Source of the DNA: Hymenobacter sp. J193
Lineage (GTDB): Bacteria > Bacteroidota > Bacteroidia > Cytophagales > Hymenobacteraceae
NCBI RefSeq assembly: GCF_024700075.1
Contig: NZ_JAJONE010000001.1
Coordinates: forward strand, 4,735,001 to 4,799,000
Reading direction: 5' to 3'
DNA length: 64,000 nucleotides
The notes beneath the pieces are model-generated. The model did no database searches. It was not told the DNA's origin and saw only the letters and a list, made by a program, of their open reading frames with translations. Both the position numbers and the translations under genes were made by a program. Positions within the stretch are counted from its first letter, which is position 1, and every line of letters begins with the position of its first letter. Positions 40,781 to 48,997 of this stretch are shown piece by piece.

Positions 40781-41644
40781 TTACCCCAGGTAGGGCTTAA
40801 GGGCTTTGCTGCGCGAGGTATGACGCAGGCGGCGAATAGCTTTTTCCTTGATCTGGCGCACCCGCTCGCGGGTAAGGTTGAACTTCTCCCCTATTTCCTC
40901 CAGCGTGAGCGAGTGTTCCCCGTTCAGGCCGAAGTAGAGCGTGATAACGTCGGCTTCGCGCTTGGTGAGCGTGCTCAGGGCGCGCTGCACTTCCTTGCGG
41001 AGCGAGTCGTTCATCAGCCCCATGTCGGGGCTTTCCTCGTCCTCGTTTTCGAGCACGTCGAGCAGACGGTTTTCCTCGCCCTGCACAAACGGAGCATCCA
41101 CCGACACGTGGCGGCCCGAAATCTTGAGCGTGTCTACCACTTCCGAGGTCGTCAGCTCCAGTACTTCGGCAATTTCTTCGGGCGAAGGCTCGCGCTCAAA
41201 CTTCTGCTCCAACTCCGAGAAAGACTTGCTGATTTTATTGAGCGAGCCCACCCGGTTTAGGGGCAGACGCACGATGCGCGACTGCTCGGCCAGAGCCTGC
41301 AGAATCGACTGGCGAATCCACCAAACGGCGTAGGAAATGAACTTGAAGCCCCGGGTTTCGTCGAAGCGCTTGGCGGCTTTAATCAGACCGAGGTTGCCCT
41401 CGTTGATCAAATCGCCCAGGCTCAGGCCCTGGTTCTGGTACTGCTTGGCCACCGACACCACGAAGCGCAGGTTGGCCTTGGTGAGTTTTTCCAGCGCTTG
41501 CTGGTCACCTTCTTTGATGCGTTGCGCCAGCGTTACCTCCTCGTCGGGGGTTAGCAGATCCACCTTGCCAATCTCCTGGAGGTATTTATCCAGCGACTGG
41601 CTTTCGCGGTTGGTGATCTGCTTGCTGATTTTTAGCTGTCTCAT
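40781..41644 (-). CDS. rpoD: Primary RNA polymerase sigma factor, RpoD/SigA type
   Basis: A 287-residue sigma-70 family factor of the short Bacteroidota form, lacking region 1.1. It has region 1.2 ([20 protein letters not shown]), region 2 ([37 protein letters not shown]), region 3 and region 4 with the -33 recognising helix ([20 protein letters not shown]). It should direct transcription from the TTG/TAnnTTTG promoters noted here. It follows pnp but a hairpin lies between them. Confidence 0.95.
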   Translation of the reverse strand: MRQLKISKQITNRESQSLDKYLQEIGKVDLLTPDEEVTLAQRIKEGDQQALEKLTKANLRFVVSVAKQYQNQGLSLGDLINEGNLGLIKAAKRFDETRGFKFISYAVWWIRQSILQALAEQSRIVRLPLNRVGSLNKISKSFSELEQKFEREPSPEEIAEVLELTTSEVVDTLKISGRHVSVDAPFVQGEENRLLDVLENEDEESPDMGLMNDSLRKEVQRALSTLTKREADVITLYFGLNGEHSLTLEEIGEKFNLTRERVRQIKEKAIRRLRHTSRSKALKPYLG

Positions 41645-41716
41645 TGCGGGCGCGAGAGAGTTGAGTTATTGATGCGGATGACGTCGTGTTGATCCGGTAT
41701 ACGGAAAGTACCCAAA

Positions 41717-41760
41717 CGCGGGTACCGGGCTTGACTGTGTGCAACACCCTGGTACCCGCG
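41717..41760 (-). terminator. Hairpin between pnp and rpoD
   Basis: CGCGGGTACC (41717-41726) and GGTACCCGCG (41751-41760) are perfect reverse complements with a 24-nt loop. It lies 20 bp after the pnp stop. The following tract on the minus strand is only weakly T-rich, so it may be a processing or attenuation site instead. Confidence 0.55.
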
Positions 41761-41779
41761 AAAGTTCGGCCGGCGGCAG

Positions 41780-43939
41780 TTAAGCGGCGCCGTTGGAGTC
41801 GGCGGTGCGCTCGGGTTTGGCAAGCAGCACTTTGCGCGAGAGACGGTACTTGCCCGTTTTCTTGTCGATATCCAGCAGTTTCACGTCAATCTCCTGCCCT
41901 ACTTCCAGTACGCCTTCCAGCGTGGCCAGGCGCTCATGGGCTACCTCGGAAATGTGCAACAAGCCATCTTTGCCCGGCATGATTTCCACGAAGGCGCCGT
42001 AGGGCTGGATGCTGCGCACTTTGCCTTTGTAGGTTTCACCAATCTCGGGTACGGCTGCAATGGCGCGGATCCGGTCGATGGCGGCCTGCATATCTTCCTG
42101 GTTGGAAGCGTAGATGCTTACGTGGCCTTTCTCTTCTTTCTCCTCGATGATAACCGTGGCGTTGGTGTCTTTCTGGATTTGCTGAATGACTTTACCGCCG
42201 GGCCCGATGATGGCACCAATAAACTCTTTGTCGATGAGCATTTTGTGCGAGCGGGGCGTATGAGGCTTCAGCTCGGCAGCCGGCGCAGCAATGGTCTTGG
42301 CCATTTCGCGCAGGATGTGCAGGCGACCTTCGCGGGCCTGGTGCAGGGCGGCCGTCATGATTTCGGCGCTCAGGCCCTGGATTTTGATATCCATCTGGCA
42401 AGCCACGATACCTTTCTCGGTGCCGGTTACTTTGAAGTCCATGTCGCCGAGGTGGTCCTCATCGCCCAGGATATCGGACAGCACGGCATATTCGCCGGTT
42501 TCCTTGTCCTGCACGAGGCCCATGGCAATGCCCGAAACGGCAGCGCGCACCGGAATGCCAGCGTCCATCAGCGCCATCGAGCCAGCGCATACTGTAGCCA
42601 TCGACGAAGAGCCGTTCGACTCCAGGATGTCCGACACAATGCGCACGGTGTAGGGGTTCTCGTCGTCGGAAGGCATTACCTTCTTCAGGGAGCGTTGGGC
42701 CAGGTTGCCGTGGCCGATTTCGCGGCGGCCAGGGCCGCGGTTAGGCTTCACCTCGCCGGTCGAGAAGGCCGGGAAGTTGTAGTGCAGCATGAACTTGCTG
42801 TAGCCCGAGGTCATGGCCGTGTCGATGATCTGCTCATCGAGCTTGGTGCCGAGGGCGACCGTAGTCAGGGACTGGGTTTCGCCGCGGGTGAACAGGGCCG
42901 AGCCGTGGGCACCGGGCAGGTAGTTTACTTCGCTCCAGATGGGTCGGATTTCCGTGAGCTGACGACCATCGAGGCGGGTACGCTCCTTAATCATCATGTC
43001 GCGGATGGCCTTCTTCTCGGCCGAAGAGTAGTAGCGGCCGAACATTTTCATGTCCAGCTCGGGCTGCTCTTCCAGCAGTTTCTCGGTCAGCGACTTCTTG
43101 ATGGCACCGAAACCTTCCTTGCGGCCGGCTTTGCTGGGGTTGCCCGAGTGCGCGACTTTATATGCCTGCTCATACACACCTTCCTGAATGCGCTTTTTCA
43201 GGTCTTCGTTCTCCTCGTACTTGGGATATTCGCGCTTGGTGTGGGATTTCTCCACTTCGGCCGCCAGTTCCAGCTGCACGCGCACCTGCTCCTTGATGGC
43301 TTCGTGGGCGAAGGCAATGGCTTCTACCATTTCCTCTTCGCTTACTTCGTTCATCTCGCCTTCCACCATGGCCACTGAGTCGGCCGTAGCGCCTACAATC
43401 AGGTCGATGTCGGCGCGGGCAATATCAGCGGTGAGGGGGTTGATCTGCAGCTTGCCGTCGATGCGGGCCACGCGAACCTCCGAGATGGGTCCGGCGAAGG
43501 GAATATCGGAAATAGACAGAGCAGCCGAGGCGGCCAGGGCAGCCAGGGCGTCGGGCTGCACGGTCTTATCGGCCGAAATCAGGGTAATCATTACCTGCAC
43601 CTCGTAGTGATAGTCCTTGGGGAACATCGGGCGCAGGATACGGTCTACGATGCGGCACACCAGGATTTCGTAGTCGGACAGGCGGCCTTCGCGGCGCTGG
43701 AAAGAGCCGGGAATGTTGCCGGCGCCACCGAATTTCTCCTGGTAATCAACCGACAGGGGCAGGAAATCCACGTCGCCGCGCGAGCTGGGCTGCGACACGA
43801 CGGTGGCCAGCAGCATGGCGTCGCCGAGGCGCACCACTACGGCGCCGTCGGCAAACTTGGCCAGCTTGCCGGTTTCGATGGAAATCTGCCGCCCGTCGGG
43901 CAGCGTAATGTGTTTGGTAACCGCGTTGTAGTTGGGCAT
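41780..43939 (-). CDS. pnp: Polyribonucleotide nucleotidyltransferase (PNPase)
   Basis: A 3'-5' phosphorolytic exoribonuclease. The 719-residue protein has two RNase PH cores (first from GRQISIETGKLAKFADGAVV, second containing RRGEIGHGNLAQRSLKKV-like SGYSKFMLHYNFPAFSTGE), the KH domain (IDKEFIGAIIGPGGKVIQQI) and a C-terminal S1 domain (YKGKVRSIQPYGAFVEIMPG). ATG 43939 matches family starts; the longer frame overlaps the rpsO terminator. It follows rpsO, the usual order in many bacteria. Confidence 0.96.
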   Translation of the reverse strand: MPNYNAVTKHITLPDGRQISIETGKLAKFADGAVVVRLGDAMLLATVVSQPSSRGDVDFLPLSVDYQEKFGGAGNIPGSFQRREGRLSDYEILVCRIVDRILRPMFPKDYHYEVQVMITLISADKTVQPDALAALAASAALSISDIPFAGPISEVRVARIDGKLQINPLTADIARADIDLIVGATADSVAMVEGEMNEVSEEEMVEAIAFAHEAIKEQVRVQLELAAEVEKSHTKREYPKYEENEDLKKRIQEGVYEQAYKVAHSGNPSKAGRKEGFGAIKKSLTEKLLEEQPELDMKMFGRYYSSAEKKAIRDMMIKERTRLDGRQLTEIRPIWSEVNYLPGAHGSALFTRGETQSLTTVALGTKLDEQIIDTAMTSGYSKFMLHYNFPAFSTGEVKPNRGPGRREIGHGNLAQRSLKKVMPSDDENPYTVRIVSDILESNGSSSMATVCAGSMALMDAGIPVRAAVSGIAMGLVQDKETGEYAVLSDILGDEDHLGDMDFKVTGTEKGIVACQMDIKIQGLSAEIMTAALHQAREGRLHILREMAKTIAAPAAELKPHTPRSHKMLIDKEFIGAIIGPGGKVIQQIQKDTNATVIIEEKEEKGHVSIYASNQEDMQAAIDRIRAIAAVPEIGETYKGKVRSIQPYGAFVEIMPGKDGLLHISEVAHERLATLEGVLEVGQEIDVKLLDIDKKTGKYRLSRKVLLAKPERTADSNGAA

Positions 43940-44077
43940 CTGAGAGGGTTGCTTGGGAAAGCGTGCAGCGGGCGAGCAGCCGAAAAAACGCGCCGGGAAA
44001 AGCCACGTTTTGCTCTGAGGAAATTCGTTCTGGGAAGAGGCCGCCGCCGACGCCAGGAAGGCGTGCCGGCTTAGCAC

Positions 44078-44117
44078 AAAAAAGAGCAGGGAACCTTCGT
44101 GAAAAGGCTCCCTGCTC
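44078..44117 (-). terminator. Terminator of rpsO
   Basis: GAGCAGGGAACC (44084-44095) pairs with GGCTCCCTGCTC (44106-44117) with one mismatch; on the minus strand six T follow (44083-44078). It separates rpsO from pnp. Confidence 0.8.
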
Positions 44118-44129
44118 CGGCGAGGCGGG

Positions 44130-44405
44130 TTACTTGCGGATACCCAGCTCTTTAATGATGGCGCGGTAGCGGTTGATTTCGCGGTGCTGCAGGTAATCCA
44201 GCAGACGACGACGCTTACCTACGAGCTTCAGCAGACCCAGGCGGGTTGAGAAGTCCTTCTTGTTTACCTTCAGGTGCTCCGTCAGGTGGTTGATGCGGTG
44301 CGTGAACAGCGCAATTTGCGATTCGGCCGAACCGGTATCGGTGGTGGACTTCTGCAGGCTGCTTTTCTCGAAAATAGCCTGTTTTGCTTCGGTAGTGAGT
44401 TTCAT
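44130..44405 (-). CDS. rpsO: 30S ribosomal protein S15
   Basis: A 91-residue small-subunit protein. The sequence ([60 protein letters not shown]) is full-length S15. ATG 44405 is the standard start. The leader contains a GC hairpin with a T9 tract that may be involved in S15 autoregulation. pnp lies downstream beyond a terminator. Confidence 0.97.
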   Translation of the reverse strand: MKLTTEAKQAIFEKSSLQKSTTDTGSAESQIALFTHRINHLTEHLKVNKKDFSTRLGLLKLVGKRRRLLDYLQHREINRYRAIIKELGIRK

Positions 44406-44440
44406 CGGCAGATAGGTTTCCCCGTCCTGGATTAAAAATG

Positions 44441-44484
44441 AAAAAAAAAGAGCCACCCCGCATTTCGGGGTGGCCGCAAAGGTA
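44441..44484 (-). promoter_or_regulatory. rpsO leader: -7 box plus hairpin with T9 tract
   Basis: TACCTTTG (minus strand, 44484-44477) is immediately followed by a perfect 9-bp stem (44452-44460 with 44466-44474) and nine T residues (44449-44441). If transcription starts before the stem it would be an early terminator or S15 control element; otherwise it terminates the upstream permease gene. Confidence 0.6.
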
Positions 44485-44535
44485 GCTACTTAATGTGAGA
44501 AATGCCAGGGGTCAATTTGCTAATGGAGGAGAATG

Positions 44536-44602
44536 TGCTGATGTGCTAATACAATGATACATCCTTTCCCGGTGCCTATTCCTTACTATTAGCACATCAG
44601 CA
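44536..44602. repeat. Inverted word-repeat between the permease gene and rpsO
   Basis: TGCTGATGTGCTAATA (44536-44551) is perfectly complementary to 44587-44602. Further AATGTG/CACATT words extend both arms (44490-44630). The right arm region ends at the permease stop. Confidence 0.75.
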
Positions 44603-44632
44603 AAATCTTCATATTAACACATTCACCTCGCA

Positions 44633-46069
44633 TTAAGCGGCCTTCTTATAGCCCCGGAAGGGCCAGCGCAGCCCGGCGGGAAACAACCGGCTCAGGTCCC
44701 AGTCGAGCAGGCCGGAGTCGCGTCGGGCCTGGTTGAGGAAGAACAGGCCGATGGGCAGCAGAATCAGGTTGGCCATCCACATACCCAGGCCCACGGGCAT
44801 TACCCCTTCGCGCCCATACTTCTCGCCGATGATGCTAAGCACGTAGAACACGATAAAGAACAGAATAGAAATCAGCACCGGCACGCCCAGGCCACCCTTT
44901 TTGATGATGGCGCCCAGCGGGGCTCCAATAAAAAACATGATGAGAATGGCCGCCGACTGCGTGTACTTGCGGAAAATTTCGATGCGGTAGTTGTTCGTGT
45001 CGCGGGAAAGCTCGGTCAGGCGTACCTGGGCGCTGGTAATGGAGGCGCGCACATTGCGGGCGCGGTCGGCGGCATTCTGCACCAGACTTTCGGAAAGCGG
45101 AGCGAGACGGCTCAGCGGAATGCGCTGCCAGTGCACGAGGCGGCGGCGCTGGGCCTGCCCCAGGGTGTCCACGCGCATATGCGTGTAGTAGGAGTTCAGC
45201 TCGAGGCTGGTGCGCTGCCGCTCCTTGCCCAGCTGCCGCTGCAGCGAGTCGGTATACCGCTGGAGCTGGCTGAGGTTTTTCATCATCTTGTTTTCCGAGA
45301 ACAGCTCTTCCTTGGTGCGGTCGAGGCTAAAGGAAGCCAGGGAGAAGGTGATGAGGTTGCGCTTGAAGTTCTGCCGCCAGAAGCCGGTTTCGGTGCGGTT
45401 ATTTCCTTCGGGCTGCTCCACGTAGCTGGTACCGCTGAACAACTCCAGGCTTAGGTATTGCCCGCCGAAGCGCGTGAACATGCGGCCCGAATCGGCCAGA
45501 ATCACGGCCGAGTTGCCGGTGCTGCGCGAGTGGTCGTAGATCATCACGCCGTGCAGCCGGTCGCCGTTTTCGCCCAGCTTTTTCTCGACTTTGATGGTGT
45601 AGCCGGGAATGCCATTGTAGAAAATGCCTTCCCGGATATCCAGGGCCAGCTTTTGCTGGCGCACGTCCCAGAGCAGGCTGTAGGCTTTCAGGTTGGCTTT
45701 GGGCACGATGGTGTTGTTGAACCAGAAGGCGCCCACAGCCAGCACGGTGCTTACCAGCAGCACCGGCCGCAGAATGCGCGGCAGCGAAATGCCGGAGGTT
45801 TTAATGGCCGTCAGCTCCTGGTGCTCGCCCAGCGTGCCGTAAGTCATCAGGGAAGATAGCAGCACGGCCAGCGGCAGCGACACGGGCACGATGAGCACGC
45901 TGAAAAAGCCCAGCAGCTGCACCAGCACGCCGGCGCCCAGGTCCTTGCCGATGATGTCGTCCATGTACTTGAGCATGTACTGGGTGAGCAGAATGAACTG
46001 CACCACCGCAAACGTGAGGACGAACGGGCCGGCAAAGGCCTTCAGAATAAGTTTATCGAGTTTTTTCAT
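44633..46069 (-). CDS. LptF/LptG family permease (lipopolysaccharide export)
   Basis: A 478-residue inner-membrane protein of the YjgP/YjgQ family, which with LptB extracts lipopolysaccharide for delivery to the outer membrane. It starts MKKLDKLILKAFAGPFVLTF; three membrane segments lie in the first ~125 residues, then a periplasmic domain, then three segments near the C-terminus (SAAILIMFFIGAPLGAIIKK onward). A helical insert with charged repeats (about 265-330) is larger than in E. coli LptF/G. Which paralogue it is cannot be settled. Confidence 0.85.
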   Translation of the reverse strand: MKKLDKLILKAFAGPFVLTFAVVQFILLTQYMLKYMDDIIGKDLGAGVLVQLLGFFSVLIVPVSLPLAVLLSSLMTYGTLGEHQELTAIKTSGISLPRILRPVLLVSTVLAVGAFWFNNTIVPKANLKAYSLLWDVRQQKLALDIREGIFYNGIPGYTIKVEKKLGENGDRLHGVMIYDHSRSTGNSAVILADSGRMFTRFGGQYLSLELFSGTSYVEQPEGNNRTETGFWRQNFKRNLITFSLASFSLDRTKEELFSENKMMKNLSQLQRYTDSLQRQLGKERQRTSLELNSYYTHMRVDTLGQAQRRRLVHWQRIPLSRLAPLSESLVQNAADRARNVRASITSAQVRLTELSRDTNNYRIEIFRKYTQSAAILIMFFIGAPLGAIIKKGGLGVPVLISILFFIVFYVLSIIGEKYGREGVMPVGLGMWMANLILLPIGLFFLNQARRDSGLLDWDLSRLFPAGLRWPFRGYKKAA

Positions 46070-46179
46070 GAGTACGGCCGGGGAATAAAATGCGTCCCGG
46101 GCATCAACAACAAAGCGTAAGCAAAACGAAAGTACGGCTCGTTTAACTTACGCTCGGCACCGGAACACGGCGGCGGGGA

Positions 46180-46593
46180 CTAGCCGCCCACCTGCTCCCG
46201 CAGATTTTGTACCAGATTATCCCACATTTCCTGCAGCTCAATATCGTCCGTCTCCTCAGAGTAGTCAATCACGCGCAGAAACACTTCCTGCGTGAGCTCC
46301 GACGACTCAATGGTAAAGTCCAGGTAGTTGGCATCGGGCACGTGGCGGTGGTTTTTATCGAGAAACACAAAGCGGGCCGAGCGGTTAGTGCGCTGCGAGG
46401 TCAGTTCGGCATGATGGTCCTGCCTATCCCAGGTAAAGATGAAATGGTGCGGCGCGTCGGTGCGTACTTTCTGACAAAACCAGTGGCTCAGGCCCGAAGC
46501 AGTTGCCAGATACGGATACAGAATCTTAGGCGAAGCGTTGATAGGGTACTCCACCGTAAACCGGTGTTTGGAACGTGTAGCGGAGAGCGGCAT
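46180..46593 (-). CDS. START-like (SRPBCC) domain protein
   Basis: A 137-residue protein matching the Bacteroidota START-like/AHSA1-like family: RFTVEYPINASPKILYPYLA, SGLSHWFCQKV, and the acidic end YSEETDDIELQEMWDNLVQN. The fold forms a hydrophobic ligand cavity. The function in this lineage is unknown. Met 46593 is chosen because the longer N-terminus does not fit the family; it would resemble a signal peptide and cannot be entirely excluded. Confidence 0.75.
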   Translation of the reverse strand: MPLSATRSKHRFTVEYPINASPKILYPYLATASGLSHWFCQKVRTDAPHHFIFTWDRQDHHAELTSQRTNRSARFVFLDKNHRHVPDANYLDFTIESSELTQEVFLRVIDYSEETDDIELQEMWDNLVQNLREQVGG

Positions 46594-46682
46594 AGGCAAA
46601 AGGGAAACAAAGCAGAGCGCCGTCAGCACCAGGCGGTACTGTTGGTTTGCGGCAAGATAATGGGTTTTTTTTGCGTCAACGC

Positions 46683-46714
46683 TTGCGCCGCTACAAATCT
46701 TGTAGCTACCTTTG
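46683..46714 (+). promoter_or_regulatory. Promoter of tRNA-Met
   Basis: TTG at 46683-46685, a 21-nt spacer and TACCTTTG at 46707-46714 fit the Bacteroidota -33/-7 promoter. The -7 box ends 16 nt before the tRNA 5' end. Confidence 0.65.
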
Positions 46715-46729
46715 CGCCACCAAAAACCC

Positions 46730-46803
46730 GGCGGGGTAGCTCAGTTGGTTAGAGCACAGGATTCATAACCCTGAGGTCACGAGTTCAACTCTCGTCCCCG
46801 CTA
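46730..46803 (+). tRNA. tRNA-Met (anticodon CAT)
   Basis: A full cloverleaf is present: acceptor stem GGCGGGG with CCCCGCT (first pair G-U), D-arm AGCTCAGTTGGTTAGAGC, anticodon loop TTCATAA, and T-arm ACGAGTTCAACTCTCGT. The first acceptor pair and the anticodon stem CAGGA/CCCTG, which lacks the three G-C pairs of the initiator, indicate the elongator type. The CCA end is not encoded. Confidence 0.95.
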
Positions 46804-46807
46804 CAAC

Positions 46808-46845
46808 AAAAAACCGCATAGAACCACCGTTCTATGCGGTTTTTT
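46808..46845 (+). terminator. Terminator of tRNA-Met
   Basis: CCGCATAGAAC-CACC-GTTCTATGCGG, a perfect 11-bp stem flanked by A6 and T6, starts 5 nt after the tRNA. Confidence 0.9.
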
Positions 46846-46890
46846 ATTTCCGGGCATTTCCCCTACCTTCCCGGCCCTGGCCTCTCCCCT

Positions 46891-47313
46891 ATGACGCAGT
46901 ATACCAACTCCTTTGGCAACGTGTACCTGACCGTGCAGCACGATGCCGCCAACCAGTGGATTTATAACAACTGGCAGGGGCTGCTCTCTACGGATGCCGT
47001 CATTCAGGGCTGCCAGGGAGTGCTGCAGGTGCTGCATGCCACCAAGTGCCCCTATATGCTCAACGACAACCGGGCCGTTATCGGCTCCTGGAACCAGGCC
47101 AACGACTGGATTGAGCAGCAGTGGATGCCCCAGGCCCTGGCAGCCGGCCTCACCCGGTTTGCGCACGTGGTAGCCCCAGGCATCTTTGGCCAGGCCTCGG
47201 CCGAAGCCATGCACCAGCGCGTGGGCAACCGCTTTGAAATGCGCCTGTTTCAGGACATTGAAGCCGCTCAGAACTGGCTGCAGCTCGCTCAGGTACAAGT
47301 ACAAGTAGCTTAA
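46891..47313 (+). CDS. STAS/SpoIIAA-like protein, function unknown
   Basis: A 140-residue soluble alpha/beta protein. The layout (YLTVQHDAANQWIYNNWQGL; VIQGCQGVLQVLHATKCPYM; NDNRAVIGSWNQANDWIEQQ; FRMRLFQDIEAAQNWL-like end) resembles the SpoIIAA/STAS-like proteins often found in Bacteroidota. Such proteins can act as switches but no partner is nearby. ATG 46891 follows the tRNA terminator. The C-terminus ends in a short VQVQV repeat. Confidence 0.7.
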   Translation: MTQYTNSFGNVYLTVQHDAANQWIYNNWQGLLSTDAVIQGCQGVLQVLHATKCPYMLNDNRAVIGSWNQANDWIEQQWMPQALAAGLTRFAHVVAPGIFGQASAEAMHQRVGNRFEMRLFQDIEAAQNWLQLAQVQVQVA

Positions 47314-47352
47314 TACTTTCGTACGCAGTAGGTAGAGCCGTTGGAATAGCAT

Positions 47353-47390
47353 AAAAAAGGCCCAGCCTCCGGAAGAGACTGGGCCTTTTT
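47353..47390. terminator. Bidirectional terminator between STAS-like gene and rplT
   Basis: AAAAAAGGCCCAG (47353-47365) pairs with CTGGGCCTTTTT (47379-47390); A- and T-tracts serve both convergent genes. Confidence 0.85.
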
Positions 47391-47412
47391 GCAGGCAAGT
47401 GGGCTGACCAGC

Positions 47413-47757
47413 TTACTTGATCTTCTCGATAATGCCTTTGAAGGCTTCGGGATGGTTCAGAGCCAGGTCGGCCAGTACTTTGCGGTTGAGCTCAATGCCA
47501 GCCTTCTTCAGGCCGCCCATGAACTGCGAGTAAGACAAACCGTGCTGACGGGCACCAGCGTTGATACGTTGAATCCAGAGGGCGCGGAATTCGCGCTTCT
47601 TGACGCGACGGTCGCGGAAAGCGTAGAGCAAGCCTTTCTCTACGGCGTTCTTTGCTACGGTCCATACATTCTTGCGACGGCCATAATAGCCCTTCGCAAG
47701 TTTCATCAATTTTTTCCGACGGTGGCGGGAGGCCACGTGGTTTACACTTCTTGGCAT
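47413..47757 (-). CDS. rplT: 50S ribosomal protein L20
   Basis: A 114-residue large-subunit protein, full length, starting [20 protein letters not shown] and containing [20 protein letters not shown] and [20 protein letters not shown]. It is the last gene of the conserved infC-rpmI-rplT order. In several bacteria L20 represses this operon by binding its leader; no L20-specific structure was identified here. Confidence 0.97.
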   Translation of the reverse strand: MPRSVNHVASRHRRKKLMKLAKGYYGRRKNVWTVAKNAVEKGLLYAFRDRRVKKREFRALWIQRINAGARQHGLSYSQFMGGLKKAGIELNRKVLADLALNHPEAFKGIIEKIK

Positions 47758-47903
47758 AACCTACTTGTTTTTGGCGGCCGGCGGCGCAATGGTGCGTCTT
47801 GTATTTCAGCCGGGCGCCTGGTTGAGAAAAAAACTGTTTAAAATGGCTGGGTGGATAACTGGCTGAAAACCGACCAGATAGCCATACCACAATCAACCAT
47901 TTA

Positions 47904-48098
47904 TTACAGGTTCAGCATGTCTTTTACGCGGTTCATATCGGCCGAGCTCACCAGCGTAGCATGCGTCAGGTTACGCTTCTGCTTGATGGACTTCTTGGTC
48001 AGGATGTGCGACTTGAAGGCGTGCTTACGCTTGATCTTGCCGGTGCCGGTGAGCGAGAAACGCTTCTTGGCGCCGGACTTGGTTTTCATTTTCGGCAT
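47904..48098 (-). CDS. rpmI: 50S ribosomal protein L35
   Basis: A 64-residue basic protein ([40 protein letters not shown]) of normal L35 length. ATG 48098 matches the family; the longer frame adds nine unrelated residues. It lies between infC and rplT. Confidence 0.96.
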   Translation of the reverse strand: MPKMKTKSGAKKRFSLTGTGKIKRKHAFKSHILTKKSIKQKRNLTHATLVSSADMNRVKDMLNL

Positions 48099-48185
48099 TG
48101 TGAAAAAAGTAAATGGGTAAAACAACTGCGGCGGCCGGCTGCCTAGGGCCGGTTCGCCTGGAAAAAACGGGCGTTAAGCGCCGGG

Positions 48186-48842
48186 CTAGTCCTCCGACTC
48201 GGCCGCCTCGGCGGGAGCAGCTTTGGAAGCCGGGGCTCCTTCTTTGCCGCCAGCGGGCTTAGCGGCCGGAGCCGGAGCAGCGGGCTTGGCCTTCACCACC
48301 ACTTTGGGTGCCAGGTACAGGAACATACGCTTGCCTTCGAGTTTGGGCAGCTGCTCCACTTTGGCCAGCTCTTCCAGAGCCTGGGCAAACTTGAGTAGCA
48401 AGATTTCGCCCCGCTCCTTGAAGACGATGCTACGGCCCACAAAGTGCACGTACGCCTTGATCTTGGCACCTTCCTTCAGGAATTCCTGGGCGTGCTTGAG
48501 CTTAAAGGCGAAATCGTGGTCGTCGGTGTTGGGGCCGAAGCGGATTTCCTTAACTACCACCTTCGTGGCCTTGGCTTTCAGCTCGCGGGTACGCTTCTTC
48601 TGCTCGTACTTGAATTTCGAGTAGTCGATGATGCGGCACACGGGCGGAACCGCCGTGGGCGAAATTTCCACCAGGTCCAGGTTTTGCTCCTGGGCCATGC
48701 GGCGGGCCTGCTCAACGGGGTAAATACCCACCTGCACGTTTTCGCCAACAAGACGAATTTCGCGGGCGGTGATTTTCTGGTTGATCTTGAACGGCTCCTC
48801 CACCTGCTGGCGGGGTACGTAACGACGATTCGGGGTAGCTAT
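48186..48842 (-). CDS. infC: Translation initiation factor IF-3, starting at an ATA codon
   Basis: IF-3 keeps ribosomal subunits apart and checks the start codon. The protein has the N-domain ([40 protein letters not shown]) and C-domain ([20 protein letters not shown]), then a ~35-residue Ala/Lys/Pro-rich tail not found in E. coli. Family alignment requires residues upstream of the first conventional start (GTG 48803). These begin at ATA 48842 ([18 protein letters not shown]), 8 nt after a perfect AGGAGG; a stop codon TAG lies just upstream. Rare start codons in infC allow IF-3 to limit its own synthesis. Confidence 0.9.
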   Translation of the reverse strand: MATPNRRYVPRQQVEEPFKINQKITAREIRLVGENVQVGIYPVEQARRMAQEQNLDLVEISPTAVPPVCRIIDYSKFKYEQKKRTRELKAKATKVVVKEIRFGPNTDDHDFAFKLKHAQEFLKEGAKIKAYVHFVGRSIVFKERGEILLLKFAQALEELAKVEQLPKLEGKRMFLYLAPKVVVKAKPAAPAPAAKPAGGKEGAPASKAAPAEAAESED

Positions 48843-48850
48843 GGGAAAGT

Positions 48851-48856
48851 CCTCCT
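48851..48856 (-). promoter_or_regulatory. Perfect Shine-Dalgarno of infC
   Basis: The minus strand reads AGGAGG, separated by 8 nt from the ATA at 48842. Such strong sites are unusual in Bacteroidota, and it fixes the non-standard start. Confidence 0.85.
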
Positions 48857-48885
48857 ACTGAAAGGTGAGAGATATGGCTATCTGG

Positions 48886-48928
48886 CACTGATACGCCCGT
48901 CACGGCAAGCCGGGCGGGCGTATCAGTG
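48886..48928 (-). promoter_or_regulatory. Leader hairpin upstream of infC
   Basis: CACTGATACGCCCG (48886-48899) is perfectly complementary to 48915-48928, with a 15-nt loop. No T-tract follows on the minus strand. It would lie at the 5' end of an infC transcript starting from the promoter-like sequence beside it, and may be a control element or stabilising structure. Confidence 0.6.
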
Positions 48929-48930
48929 GG

Positions 48931-48958
48931 CAAATATCCGCTTTTTTTTCAATTGCAA
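48931..48958 (-). promoter_or_regulatory. Candidate infC promoter
   Basis: On the minus strand, TTG (48958-48956), a 19-nt A-rich spacer and TATTTG (48936-48931). The -7 element is a shortened match to TAnnTTTG. Confidence 0.4.
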
Positions 48959-48997
48959 CAACCTGCGGCCGCAAATACGCCGAAGAATACTGCCGGG

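Noticed and set aside
41936-43378. 480-residue plus-strand frame opposite pnp
   Set aside because: Antisense to well-conserved PNPase domains; no recognisable protein features.
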